Source: MH13 sp040219355
Lineage (GTDB): Bacteria; Pseudomonadota; Alphaproteobacteria; Rhizobiales; MH13
DNA: 64,000 nt
Assembly (NCBI GenBank): GCA_040219355.1
Contig: JAVJSN010000015.1
Location: 186,001-250,000 of the forward strand
Direction of reading: 5' to 3'
Shown one piece after another: positions 52,501-63,091 of the stretch (the first letter of the stretch is position 1; each line of letters begins with the position of its first letter). Both the position numbers and the translations under genes were made by a program. Below the pieces are notes generated by a model. That model saw only the letters and a list, made by a program, of their open reading frames with translations, was not told where the DNA came from and ran no database searches.

Positions 52501-53385
52501 CTAGCGCTCCCGTTTTAGGGCACTTTCGTGCCATTTGTGGAGCAGCAGCCAGCTGAGAAAGCTGAGTGCGGCATAGATCACCACGCCGGTCGCGGCGATC
52601 AAAATCAGCGCTGCGAACATGCGCGGGATGTTGAGCCTGTAACCGGCTTCGAGGATGGTGAAGGCAAGACCTGAACCGATGCCGCCGGTTCCGGCAACAT
52701 ACTCCGCCACGACCGCGCCGATCAGTGCCAAACCACCCGCGATGCGAAGACCGCCGAGGAAGTAGGGCAGGGCAGAGGGCAGTTCTAGATGCAACAGACG
52801 TTGCCAACGTGATGCGCCGTAAATCTTGAACAGATCACGCAGATTGTGGTCGGCGGAGTTGAGACCCAGCGTCGTGTTAGACAGCACTGGAAAAAAAGCC
52901 ACCAACCAGGCGCAAATGAGCAGCCCGACCAACCGGTCTTCCACGTAGATGAAGATAAGCGGCGCAATGGCAACAATGGGCGTGACCTGAAGGATCACCG
53001 CATAAGGGTAGAGCGACATCTCCATCAGGCGCGATTGCTTAAAGAGGATGGCAAGACCAGCGCCGCCAACCACGGCAGCCAAAAGGGCAGCGGCGGTGAT
53101 CATCATGGTGATCGAGAGCGCATCAAACAGCACGCGCCAGTCGGCAATCAGCGTATCCCACACGCGGCCTGGACCGGGCAAGATGTAGTGTGGAATCTCG
53201 TTGACTGCGACGATTTGGTGCCAGCCAAAGATGCCGAGCGCGATCATCACGACCGGCAGCATCCAAGCGCCGATCTTGTCCAGCCGTTCGCGCCGAGCAA
53301 TGGCGCGCTCTTCCAGATCGACAACCTGCGCATCATCAGATGGGCCAACATGCGGCGTGCGCTCGTCAGGCGATATCACAGCCAT
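52501..53385 (-). CDS. ABC transporter permease (NMT1-type importer, second cluster)
   Basis: 294 residues, single permease with six helices and coupling loop KIYGASRWQRLLHLELPSALPYFLGGLRI. The start is directly adjacent to the ATPase stop. Homodimer expected, in contrast to the heterodimer of the first cluster. Confidence 0.88.
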   Translation of the reverse strand: MAVISPDERTPHVGPSDDAQVVDLEERAIARRERLDKIGAWMLPVVMIALGIFGWHQIVAVNEIPHYILPGPGRVWDTLIADWRVLFDALSITMMITAAALLAAVVGGAGLAILFKQSRLMEMSLYPYAVILQVTPIVAIAPLIFIYVEDRLVGLLICAWLVAFFPVLSNTTLGLNSADHNLRDLFKIYGASRWQRLLHLELPSALPYFLGGLRIAGGLALIGAVVAEYVAGTGGIGSGLAFTILEAGYRLNIPRMFAALILIAATGVVIYAALSFLSWLLLHKWHESALKRER

Positions 53386-54186
53386 CTATGCGGCCTCCGC
53401 AGCGGTGTTCATGATCGCTCCATGCAGCGCCTCGGACGCTTCGCGACAATGGGCAGCGTATTCTGGTGAGGTGCGGAAATCCTCACGGCGCGGATAGGGT
53501 TCATCCACGGCCAGTTCCTGCACGACGCGGCCTGGTCGGGCGGCCATGACCACCACGCGGTTGGAAAGAAACACGCTTTCAAACACCGAATGGGTGACGA
53601 AGATGACGGTGCAGCCAATGCGCGCCTGCATCTCCAAAAGATCATTGTTGAGTTTGAAGCGGGTGATCTCATCAAGCGCGGCGAATGGTTCGTCCATCAG
53701 GATGAGTTTAGGGCGCGTCACCATGGCGCGAGCGATGGAAACGCGCATCTTCATGCCACCGGAAAGCTCGCGCGGATAGCTTTTCTCAAAACCTGAAAGG
53801 CCAACGACGGAAAGAATTTCTGCGATCTGGTCACGCACTTGCGCTTTGGGAATGCGCGAGAGGCGCATAGGCAGCCAGACATTGTCTTCCACTGTTGCCC
53901 ACGGCATCAGCGTCGGCTCTTGGAACACCACGCCAAGATCCTGCCCGCCGGTGCTCTTTTGGCCCGTGTCGGACCAGACAATACGACCGGATGTCGGGCG
54001 CATGAGCCCTGCTATCAGCCGCAAAGCGGTGGATTTTCCGCAGCCTGATGGGCCCAAAAGGCTGACGAAATCGCCATCGTGAATGTCCAGCGACATGTCA
54101 TCGAGGGCAGTCACGGTGCCACCAAACACCTTGCCGACATGGCGCAGCGAAAGGATGGGCGAGGATTGCGGTTTGGTATCGGGCAA
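53386..54186 (-). CDS. ABC transporter ATP-binding protein (second cluster)
   Basis: 266 residues with Walker A GPSGCGKST, signature LSGGMKMR, Walker B LILMDEP and switch THSVFES. Q-loop FQEPTLMPW. It is of the same TauB/SsuB family as the ATPase at 8513 but clearly distinct. Confidence 0.9.
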   Translation of the reverse strand: MPDTKPQSSPILSLRHVGKVFGGTVTALDDMSLDIHDGDFVSLLGPSGCGKSTALRLIAGLMRPTSGRIVWSDTGQKSTGGQDLGVVFQEPTLMPWATVEDNVWLPMRLSRIPKAQVRDQIAEILSVVGLSGFEKSYPRELSGGMKMRVSIARAMVTRPKLILMDEPFAALDEITRFKLNNDLLEMQARIGCTVIFVTHSVFESVFLSNRVVVMAARPGRVVQELAVDEPYPRREDFRTSPEYAAHCREASEALHGAIMNTAAEAA

Positions 54187-54275
54187 GAAGGCTGATCCGG
54201 ATCATTTCAGGGATGCGGCGCACCTTGGGTCAAGGCGCGCCGCGGCAGTGTCATCGGGGGGATGAATGAGAAGGC

Positions 54276-55313
54276 CTACTCTGGGCGAAGTTCCATGCCC
54301 AGGCCCTGGTTCACAAACTGCGTTGTGTAGGCGGCTGTGTAATCCAGGCCAGCATCGATCACACCGGCATCGACCATCTGGGCATAGAAGGCATTGATTG
54401 TTTCGTCGGTCATCGCGCCGATGCCCAGCTCCAGTGCTTCGCCGGAATCAACGATGCCAAACTCCAACATCTTCTCGATGGCGAAATCGATCTTATCCTG
54501 GGTCATCTCGGCATTGTCGGCCATGATCATGGCGTTGGCCGCGGCGTTGTCGCCGTAAAGATAGTTGTACCAGCCAAGAATGGACCCTTCGACGAAGCAC
54601 TCCACAACTTCAGGCCGTTCGGCGATCGTGTCGGCCATGGTCTCGATGATGGTGGAGTAGGTGGCAAAGCCAGCATCGGCGATGAGGAACACATCGGGCG
54701 TGAAGCCCGCCTCATTCTCGATCACATAGGGCTCGGAGGAGAGATAACCCTGCATCGCCGTCCCGGTATCAGCGAGGAACGGCGCTGGGTTGAAGGTGTA
54801 GGGCTGACGCTGCTCATCGGTGAAGCCGTGGGCGGCGACCATCCAGCGATAGTAACCGGCAAAGCCATTGTCGCCGATAAGCAGCGTGAGGTCTTTCAGA
54901 TCATCCCAGGATTCGGCAACGCCGGGATGGGAGATGATAACCTGCGGGTGTTTCTGGAAAGAGGCAGCAACGGCAACCACTGGAATGCCCTGTTCAGCGG
55001 CCAAGAAGGTGGACAGCAGATCACCGCCCATATGGAAATCAATGCGACCAGCGAGCATCAGCGCTTTGTTGTTAACCTGTGGGCCGCCGGTGACGATGGA
55101 AACGTCCAGGCCGCAGGCTTCATAGGTGCCGTCGGCCACGGACTGATAAAAGCCGCCATGCTCGGCTTGGGCCAGCCAATTGGTGCCAAACACAACCTCT
55201 TCCAGGGCAAAGGCTGGTGAAACTGCGCCCAGAGACATGGCGGTTGCAGCCAGTAAGGCGACCTTGCGCGTGGAAGTGCGACGCTTGGGGAGTGGAGGGC
55301 AGGAAAGTGTCAT
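54276..55313 (-). CDS. ABC transporter substrate-binding protein, NMT1-type (second cluster)
   Basis: 345 residues from ATG 55313; the frame extends to 55352 without a ribosome site. Signal peptide ends near AVSPAFALEE. Then VVFGTNWLAQAEHGGFYQSVADGTYE, CGLDVSIVTGGPQVNNKALM, typical of NMT1-like binding proteins for aromatic or pyrimidine-like ligands. It is the first gene of the leftward operon, 89 bases ahead of the ATPase. Confidence 0.87.
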   Translation of the reverse strand: MTLSCPPLPKRRTSTRKVALLAATAMSLGAVSPAFALEEVVFGTNWLAQAEHGGFYQSVADGTYEACGLDVSIVTGGPQVNNKALMLAGRIDFHMGGDLLSTFLAAEQGIPVVAVAASFQKHPQVIISHPGVAESWDDLKDLTLLIGDNGFAGYYRWMVAAHGFTDEQRQPYTFNPAPFLADTGTAMQGYLSSEPYVIENEAGFTPDVFLIADAGFATYSTIIETMADTIAERPEVVECFVEGSILGWYNYLYGDNAAANAMIMADNAEMTQDKIDFAIEKMLEFGIVDSGEALELGIGAMTDETINAFYAQMVDAGVIDAGLDYTAAYTTQFVNQGLGMELRPE

Positions 55314-55588
55314 AAACGACTCCGCTGTTTTTTGTGCGCATGCGACGCGCATCGTTTGGCTTGCAAGTATGTGCAGGCCTTGATCGGGAACAGATCGGCG
55401 GACTTAGGCAGCCGCGAGCGCCATTCCGGTTGCGCTGATTAGGTGGCGGGCGGGTTGTGATGTCAACGCAAAAACGCCTAAAATCTAATCGTGTTGCGCA
55501 ATTGCCTTTGTGCTGTGCACACTGCCTAGCCAATGTGCTGCATACGCAGGCACTATCCATCAGAGAATGCGTTCTAACGAGGTGTCCC

Positions 55589-55990
55589 TTGAGCTTTCGA
55601 TCTCTCCTGCCCGACAGTTTGGCCCCGCCGTTTGCGCGCTATGCCCATGGCGTGGCGATTGAGGCTGGCCAGCGTATGGTGCGCACCGCCGGGCAACTGG
55701 CGATGGCCAAGGATGGTACGATTCCCGAAGGGGCAGAGGCGCAAGCCCAGCTGGTTTTTCAAAACTTGGAAGCGGTGCTGAATGAGGGTGGCCTCAGCAA
55801 AAACGATGTCTGCCATCTGTTCGCCTTCGTCACCGCGCGCGAGCACATGGCCGGCTATATGAAGGCGCGTGATGCTTGGCTTGCTGACGTGCCCCAACTG
55901 CCAGCATCCACGCTCATCATTGTCGGCGGTTTTACACGCGAAGAGTTTCTTGTGGAGATCGAGGCAACGGCGGTCGGGCCAGCGGATTGA
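55589..55990 (+). CDS. RidA-family protein
   Basis: 133 residues from TTG 55589, preceded by GAGG; upstream frame without support. Core: ARYAHGVAIEAGQRMVRTAGQLAMAKDG, AQLVFQNLEAVLNEGG and EIEATAVG at the C-terminus. RidA proteins hydrolyse reactive enamine/imine intermediates or, in Rut pathways, related aminoacrylate products. It is divergent from the second catabolic operon, so it probably handles an unstable product of that pathway. Confidence 0.85.
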   Translation: MSFRSLLPDSLAPPFARYAHGVAIEAGQRMVRTAGQLAMAKDGTIPEGAEAQAQLVFQNLEAVLNEGGLSKNDVCHLFAFVTAREHMAGYMKARDAWLADVPQLPASTLIIVGGFTREEFLVEIEATAVGPAD

Positions 55991-56141
55991 TCGGAGTGAC
56001 GTAAGCCGATAGCGGCGGTCAGCGCCATTATGGTGGCGCACGGCACGAAGCGCGCTGATCGATCTGTACACCGCCGCCTGCGAGCGGTTGTTCAGAAACC
56101 TGCGGTCATTGGTGTTTTTAGGCGGACCTCAGAAGCATCGC

Positions 56142-56261
56142 TCAGATAGCCGGTGCCCAGCCGCCGACCAGCAGACCGTTCATCAAAAACATGATGGAAA
56201 CCGCCACCCGGTGACGGATGAACGCTGTGGGCGTGGAAAGCGTAGGGGTTGCGGTGGTCAT
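56142..56261 (-). pseudogene. N-terminal relic of an MFS transporter
   Basis: 39 codons from ATG 56261 to TGA 56142. RHRVAVSIMFLMNGLLVGGW with following APAI matches the start of a YbjJ-type MFS transporter, then it stops. On the same strand near 56046-56000, PCATIMALTAAIGL resembles the last helix of such a transporter, suggesting an internal deletion. A LacI-type operator AAAAGCGCTTTC stands just before the start (56262-56273). Confidence 0.6.
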
Positions 56262-56273
56262 AAAAGCGCTTTC

Positions 56274-56626
56274 GGGAAATCGTGTTCCCTTCTGCGCTAG
56301 TCAGTTTTGGGCGAAGTTAACAGCCCCATAGTGAGGATGTTGATTCGCTACGAGATATAAACGATTTTTTGCGTTTCGCGGCTTTCAAACCAAAGTTCGC
56401 ATGTTCCCAGATCGATCGATTCTCAGGCTTGGTCCGTCAAACCAAATACTTGCCGTTTGACCAAAATCTAAGGGTTTGAAAAATATAAGTTTTCGGCGCC
56501 CAAATCATTGCACATGCCGTATCCCGCAAAAACCTGTTCGGCTGGTTGCGAACTTCATAAGGTCAGGGTAACAGGTTTGTTCTACTTATGTCTCAAGCGA
56601 GATTGCGCTATAATGACGGTCGGTGA
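56274..56626. other. A+T-rich spacer ahead of the restriction-modification pair
   Basis: About 350 bases with no coding frame of note. It contains the half-site-like TTTGACCAAAATC near 56455, TTGGT...ACCAA near 56430, and several T-rich runs that may hold the methyltransferase promoter. The change in base composition fits the edge of an acquired cassette. Confidence 0.4.
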
Positions 56627-57820
56627 ATGGGCATGAACAACTTCATCTCAATGTTCTCAGGTGCCGGCGGCTTGGATCTGGGTTTTGAGCAGGCGGGCTG
56701 GAATCGACTCTTTGCATCAGATCTCGATACGGATGCCGTTGCCACATTGCGTGCCAATGCCAAAATGGAAAAAGTCGCATCTGTCGGGCAAGACGACATT
56801 CGTGACCTAACAGCGCGAGATATTCTTGCGCATGTTGGTGACGTATCAAAGGGCGACCTTGATGCCATCGTTGGTGGCCCCCCGTGTCAGTCCTGGTCGA
56901 GCGCTGGCCACCAAATGGGCCTTGCCGATACTCGTGGCCAACTTTTTCGACACTTTATCAAATTGGCGAACTCCCTCGACCCACGCTTTATCGTGATGGA
57001 AAACGTTCGCGGTCTTCTAACTGCGCGCGGTCCAGATGGCGAGCCAGGGTCTGCGCTGACGCTCCTTCGTGATGATCTTCGCAGGGAGGGCTGGCAAACT
57101 GCAGTCAATCTTTTGAATGCCGCTGATTTTGGTGTAGCGCAACGGCGCGTTCGTCTATTTATCATCGCACATCGCATGGGAGATGCCCCACAATTCCCGG
57201 CGCCCACACATTCAAGAGAGGCCGTGAACGGTTTGAACAGATGGGTGACGCTGAAACAATGTCTATCCAACATACAAAGCGTTTGCGAAGAAGAGATTGT
57301 TCGTCCCACGCCAAAACTGGCAGCTGAATTGGCGCAGATTAAACCGGGAAGCGGTGTGAAATCCCCAGGTAAAGCTGAAGCTACCCGCCCCGGTGGACAT
57401 TGGGGATACAAACAAGGAGCGTTTATTGCTGACCCTTCGCTTCCTGCACGCACGGTAACTGCTAGCACGGCACAAGACTGGATAATTGATCCGGTACATG
57501 GTTTGCGTCGCTTGTGCCCCCGTGAGTGCGCTGCACTCCAGTCTTTTCCAGCCGCTTGGAAATGGCAAGGAAAACGAGCTTCGCTCTATCGCCAAATTGG
57601 CAATGCAGTTCCCCCTAAGCTTGCTAAAGCTGTTGCGGAGTCGCTGGTCGATCATCTCGCGCAATCTGCGGTCGAGACCATTGATCGTACAATGGTCGAT
57701 GAACTCACGCCACTTGATACGCGCCTTATGGCAGCGATCACCTATACAAAACGCGATGAAGCTCGAAATGGCGAGTCTCGGCGGTCTGCACCGACATTAC
57801 GACGTCGTAGAGCGTCTTGA
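56627..57820 (+). CDS. DNA (cytosine-5) methyltransferase
   Basis: 397 residues. Motif I FSGAGGLDLGFEQAGW, IV GGPPCQSWS with the catalytic Cys, VI ENVRG, VIII QRRVRLF, X GNAVPP. The target recognition region is between about residues 215 and 300. It protects host DNA from the adjacent nuclease. The stop TGA overlaps the nuclease ATG by one base. Confidence 0.93.
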   Translation: MGMNNFISMFSGAGGLDLGFEQAGWNRLFASDLDTDAVATLRANAKMEKVASVGQDDIRDLTARDILAHVGDVSKGDLDAIVGGPPCQSWSSAGHQMGLADTRGQLFRHFIKLANSLDPRFIVMENVRGLLTARGPDGEPGSALTLLRDDLRREGWQTAVNLLNAADFGVAQRRVRLFIIAHRMGDAPQFPAPTHSREAVNGLNRWVTLKQCLSNIQSVCEEEIVRPTPKLAAELAQIKPGSGVKSPGKAEATRPGGHWGYKQGAFIADPSLPARTVTASTAQDWIIDPVHGLRRLCPRECAALQSFPAAWKWQGKRASLYRQIGNAVPPKLAKAVAESLVDHLAQSAVETIDRTMVDELTPLDTRLMAAITYTKRDEARNGESRRSAPTLRRRRAS

Positions 57821-58722
57821 TGGCTGTCACAGAAGAAAACCGCCGGAATGCCAAGTATGCACGTGAGCTTTACATCGAAGGCGCAGATTCTGAAGGCGAA
57901 GCTATCGATTGGGCCGCATCAATTGCGGCAATTCGGCCGCTAGTAGAGGCCGCCTTGGAAGCATCCAACGACCTTCGTGATTTTCAATCCGCATTAGAAG
58001 CAGATGGTAAGCATATGCTCATTTTTCGGCATCTTTTGGCCCCTCCGAAAAGCCAAGATCAGTTTAAGCTTTTGTGTAACGAATGGTCGAAGGGGTCTGA
58101 GAAGTCGGGGCGTCCACAAAAGCAGGACGCTGCACAAGCCGTGTCTAACGCGCTGGCGCGATGGATGGATCGCGCAATTGCTCCTTGGCTTGCAGCCAAT
58201 CGCAACCCAACGGAGTTAGAGCGAGAGCGTCTGGTTGAGCGCGTGATATCGTTTATTGCGCCCAAATTGACGGACACACATAAACGAAACCGATTGAGTG
58301 CTGAGCAGGAAAGCGCCGTAGTTCGGTTGTTGACTGGTCTAGGTTGGACTCAGCTTCCTAGTGTGATGATCGACAAGCGCGCTGCGATCCCGGCTAAGCA
58401 TTTCATGAACAAAACGCGGTTTGCCACTGCGACTACAACAGCACAGGAAGTTGATATTGCGTGTGGTTTTGCCGACTCATATGTGGCGGCAATGGAATGC
58501 AAGGTGACGAACGATCCCACCAACTCCGTGAAGCGAGTGAATGACGTATTGAAGAAGGCCTCTGCGTGGAAAGCGCACTGGGGTAGTTTCGTTGAGACGG
58601 CTGCGTTGCTGCAAGGTGTAATCAAACCAGAAGATGTTCAACGGCTCACCGACGAGGGTGTGAAGGTTTTTTGGTCCCATGACCTTGATGACTTTGCCGA
58701 GTGGGTGAAAAGCCGAGTTTAG
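57820..58722 (+). CDS. Type II restriction endonuclease, XamI-like
   Basis: 300 residues from ATG 57820. A PD-(D/E)xK-type active site is visible in EVDIACGFADSYVAAMECK, followed by NDPTNSVKRVNDVL and AWKAHWGSFV, which resemble the XamI nuclease family (GTCGAC cutters). The first 170 residues are helical and unrecognised. Specificity is not certain. It is translationally coupled to the methyltransferase, and no control protein is present. Confidence 0.72.
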   Translation: MAVTEENRRNAKYARELYIEGADSEGEAIDWAASIAAIRPLVEAALEASNDLRDFQSALEADGKHMLIFRHLLAPPKSQDQFKLLCNEWSKGSEKSGRPQKQDAAQAVSNALARWMDRAIAPWLAANRNPTELERERLVERVISFIAPKLTDTHKRNRLSAEQESAVVRLLTGLGWTQLPSVMIDKRAAIPAKHFMNKTRFATATTTAQEVDIACGFADSYVAAMECKVTNDPTNSVKRVNDVLKKASAWKAHWGSFVETAALLQGVIKPEDVQRLTDEGVKVFWSHDLDDFAEWVKSRV

Positions 58723-58773
58723 CGTTACATCCCATCCTTGACCATCCATTCATCATCGGCTACGAACGCGTCC

Positions 58774-58836
58774 ATGATGACACAAGCAGCCAGTATTGTA
58801 CTTGTAGGTAGGCACACCGGGTGCGGAACCAGATAG
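58774..58836 (+). CDS. ilvBN leader peptide
   Basis: A 20-codon frame, MMTQAASIVLVGRHTGCGTR then TAG, with successive Ile, Val, Leu and Val codons (58795-58806). It lies just before a pair of alternative hairpins and the ilvB gene. Ribosome stalling at these codons when branched-chain amino acids are short would favour read-through. The peptide is too short to be found by length alone. Confidence 0.85.
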   Translation: MMTQAASIVLVGRHTGCGTR

Positions 58837-58888
58837 GTTTCGTAAACAATCCGGTGTGCGCAAAGGCCCTCTTCGAAGGGCCTTTTTT
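58812..58888 (+). promoter_or_regulatory. ilvB transcription attenuator
   Basis: GCACACCGG (58812-58820) can pair with CCGGTGTGC (58851-58859), overlapping the end of the leader. The terminator AAGGCCCT (58863-58870)/AGGGCCTT (58877-58884) with a T run follows at once. This is the arrangement of a ribosome-mediated attenuator. Confidence 0.8.
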
Positions 58889-58930
58889 ATTGCCTGTAAG
58901 AACGACTACAAACATGGCTGCTTGGCCATT

Positions 58931-60769
<1,839 letters not shown>

Positions 60770-60851
60770 ACAGCCATTTCAGCAGAGGTTGCAGACTTTT
60801 GCGCTCGCCGAACTGCTCTGACACATGCGCTAAGCGCTTGGAGACAAAAAC

Positions 60852-61421
60852 ATGAATGCACAGCATCAGCCAACAGGCTCCGCCTACTTCCTATCGGATC
60901 TAGGCACCGAAGTTGAGACCCACACGCTCGCCATTGTGGTGACCAACGAACCGGGCGTGCTTGCCCGCGTGATCGGCCTTTTCTCAGGGCGCGGCTACAA
61001 CATTGAATCGCTCACCGTTTCTGAAACCCAGCACGAGAAGCATCTCTCGCGCATCACCATCGTGACCACCGGTCTTCCAGCGATCCTTGAGCAGATACGC
61101 CATCAGTTGGATCGGTTGGTCCCGGTGCATCAGGTTGCTGACCTGACGGTGGAAGGTGGTGATCCGCTGGAACGCGAACTGGCTTTGGTGAAAGTTGCTG
61201 GCACCGGCGAGGCGCGGTTGGAAGCGCTGCGGCTGGCGCAGGCTTTTGGCGCAACAACCGAGGACGCAACGCTGGAAAGCTTTGTGTTTCAGCTTGCCGG
61301 TCGCCCGAACGAAATCGAACGGTTTATCGATTTGATGAGTGAAATCGGCCTTGTCGAAGTTTCACGTACCGGTATCGCAGCGGTAACGCGTGGCGCGACA
61401 GGTTTAGGGGGTGCAACTTAG
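60852..61421 (+). CDS. ilvN: Acetolactate synthase small (regulatory) subunit
   Basis: 189 residues with an ACT domain: HTLAIVVTNEPGVLARVIGLF, RGYNIESLTVSETQ; the C-terminal ALS_ss domain has ELALVKVAGTG and EVSRTGIAAVTRG. It confers valine feedback control on IlvB. 82 bases separate it from ilvB. Confidence 0.95.
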   Translation: MNAQHQPTGSAYFLSDLGTEVETHTLAIVVTNEPGVLARVIGLFSGRGYNIESLTVSETQHEKHLSRITIVTTGLPAILEQIRHQLDRLVPVHQVADLTVEGGDPLERELALVKVAGTGEARLEALRLAQAFGATTEDATLESFVFQLAGRPNEIERFIDLMSEIGLVEVSRTGIAAVTRGATGLGGAT

Positions 61422-61548
61422 CAACTTATAGTAGAATATTGCGTGTTTCCACTTATTAAATACTTTGTTTTATTTGTATTTGATAATATTTCCGAAATTT
61501 GATCACCTCATTCTCGAATGATGCAATCAACAGAGAAGGTGACAAAAA

Positions 61549-63033
61549 ATGTTTGGTCTTTCGGGACGTGGCAACAAGGTGAACATGCAGGCGGCGGTTT
61601 TGGACAAGCTCGCGTCCTGCGTGATGATCGCCGATACGAAGGATACGATTGTCTACCTCAACAAGGCGCTGGAAGTCTTTTTGCGGGACGCGGAAGCCGA
61701 CATTCAGGAAAAACTGCCTCACTTTAAGGTGTCTGAACTTGTGGGAGCGGACATGCATGTATTCCACCAAAATCCGGCACACCAAAAGGCGATGATCGGC
61801 AAGCTGAGTGGATCTTTTGAAACGACCATTGAGGTGGGTAAGGCCATGTTCGACCTTAAGGCGGAGCCGGTTGTGTGCGGCGGCAAGCGGATTGGCACCT
61901 TCGTTGAGTGGCGCGATGCTGCCGAACGGATTGCGCGCGATGACTTTCAGGCGCAGATCGAAGCCGTTGGGCGCAGCCAGGCGGTTATGTCCTTTCTCCC
62001 CGATGGAACGATTCTGGATGCCAACGCTAACTTTCTTTCCGCCAGCGGATACGCACTCGATGACGTGGTTGGCAAACACCACAGGATGTTCTCACCGGTC
62101 GAAAAGCGCAACACGTCGCAGTCTGATCAGTTTTGGCAGGAGCTTTGTACGGGCGATGCCAAAACGGGTGAGTTTGAGCACGTCCGCCAAGGCGGAGATC
62201 CCTTTTGGCTGCGCGCAAACTACAACCCGCTGCTTGATGCCAATGGCAAGGTCTACAAGGTTGTGACTTTCGCGTCCGACATCACGGCGATCATCGCAAA
62301 TCGGAACAAGCGCACCGAGGCACAGAGGTTGATTGCCCAAGATTTGGAGCAAATCACAGGAGCGGTATCCGGTGCCAACCTTCAGGCATCGTCTGTTGCC
62401 AGTGCGGCAAGTCAAGCCTCTGACAATGTGCAATCGATGGCCGCTGGAGTTGAAGAGCTGGTGGCCTCAGTGAACGAAATCAACGGCCAAGTGGTGGAGG
62501 CGAGCATAGTCTCCCAACAAGCTGAAAAAGAGGCCGAACGCACGACGCAAACCGTGGCGGGGCTTTCGGAGGCAGCGAGCGAAATCGAAAATGTGGTCAA
62601 GCTGATCTCTGACATTGCTGAGCAGACCAATTTGCTTGCGCTTAATGCGACCATCGAAGCGGCGCGTGCCGGTGAGGCAGGCAAGGGTTTTGCGGTTGTC
62701 GCCAGCGAGGTCAAATCGTTGGCGACGCAAACCGGAAAAGCTACAGAAGAGATTGGCCAAAGCATCACGAAGGTGCTGACCAGCACGAGCGATGCTGTGG
62801 ACGCGATTAAAGTGATATCCGGCACCATCGTGAAGGTGAACGAGATCACCACTGTCATCTCATCGGCTGTTGAAGAGCAATCGGCAACAACCAGCGAAAT
62901 GTCTGGATCGATGCAAGTTGCCGCCGATGGTGTGCGACAGATCAGTGAGGGTGTGCGCGAAATTGCCGAGGCGGCGCAATTGATCGATGGTTCGGTGCAG
63001 AAGGTGCAAGAAGTGTCCAGCGCACTGGAGTAA
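61549..63033 (+). CDS. Soluble methyl-accepting chemotaxis protein with tandem PAS domains
   Basis: 494 residues and no membrane helix. PAS 1 (about 10-115, KLASCVMIADTKDTIVYLNKAL), PAS 2 with PAC (about 135-255, ILDANANFLSASGYALDDVVGKHH), then the signalling coil (about 290-490) with the hairpin tip EQTNLLALNATIEAARAGEAGKG. Such cytoplasmic receptors usually bind haem or flavin and sense redox state. No che genes are adjacent. Confidence 0.9.
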   Translation: MFGLSGRGNKVNMQAAVLDKLASCVMIADTKDTIVYLNKALEVFLRDAEADIQEKLPHFKVSELVGADMHVFHQNPAHQKAMIGKLSGSFETTIEVGKAMFDLKAEPVVCGGKRIGTFVEWRDAAERIARDDFQAQIEAVGRSQAVMSFLPDGTILDANANFLSASGYALDDVVGKHHRMFSPVEKRNTSQSDQFWQELCTGDAKTGEFEHVRQGGDPFWLRANYNPLLDANGKVYKVVTFASDITAIIANRNKRTEAQRLIAQDLEQITGAVSGANLQASSVASAASQASDNVQSMAAGVEELVASVNEINGQVVEASIVSQQAEKEAERTTQTVAGLSEAASEIENVVKLISDIAEQTNLLALNATIEAARAGEAGKGFAVVASEVKSLATQTGKATEEIGQSITKVLTSTSDAVDAIKVISGTIVKVNEITTVISSAVEEQSATTSEMSGSMQVAADGVRQISEGVREIAEAAQLIDGSVQKVQEVSSALE

Positions 63034-63090
63034 GGTCGCGCCAACAAAAAAGGTCTGGTTTAGCCGGGCGCGACTCGGTTAGACCAGACC
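63034..63090 (+). promoter_or_regulatory. Interleaved hairpin arms before the helicase start
   Basis: GTCGCGCC (63035-63042) pairs with GGCGCGAC (63067-63074), while GGTCTGGT (63052-63059) pairs with ACCAGACC (63083-63090). The two stems cross, so they form either a pseudoknot or alternative structures. The second stem ends one base before the ATG at 63092, and no clear Shine-Dalgarno is present. Confidence 0.5.
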
Positions 63091-63091
63091 C

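Noticed and set aside
56455..56467. TTTGACCAAAATC as a RutR site before the methyltransferase
   Set aside because: Only one half-site; no inverted TGGTC partner at the right spacing.
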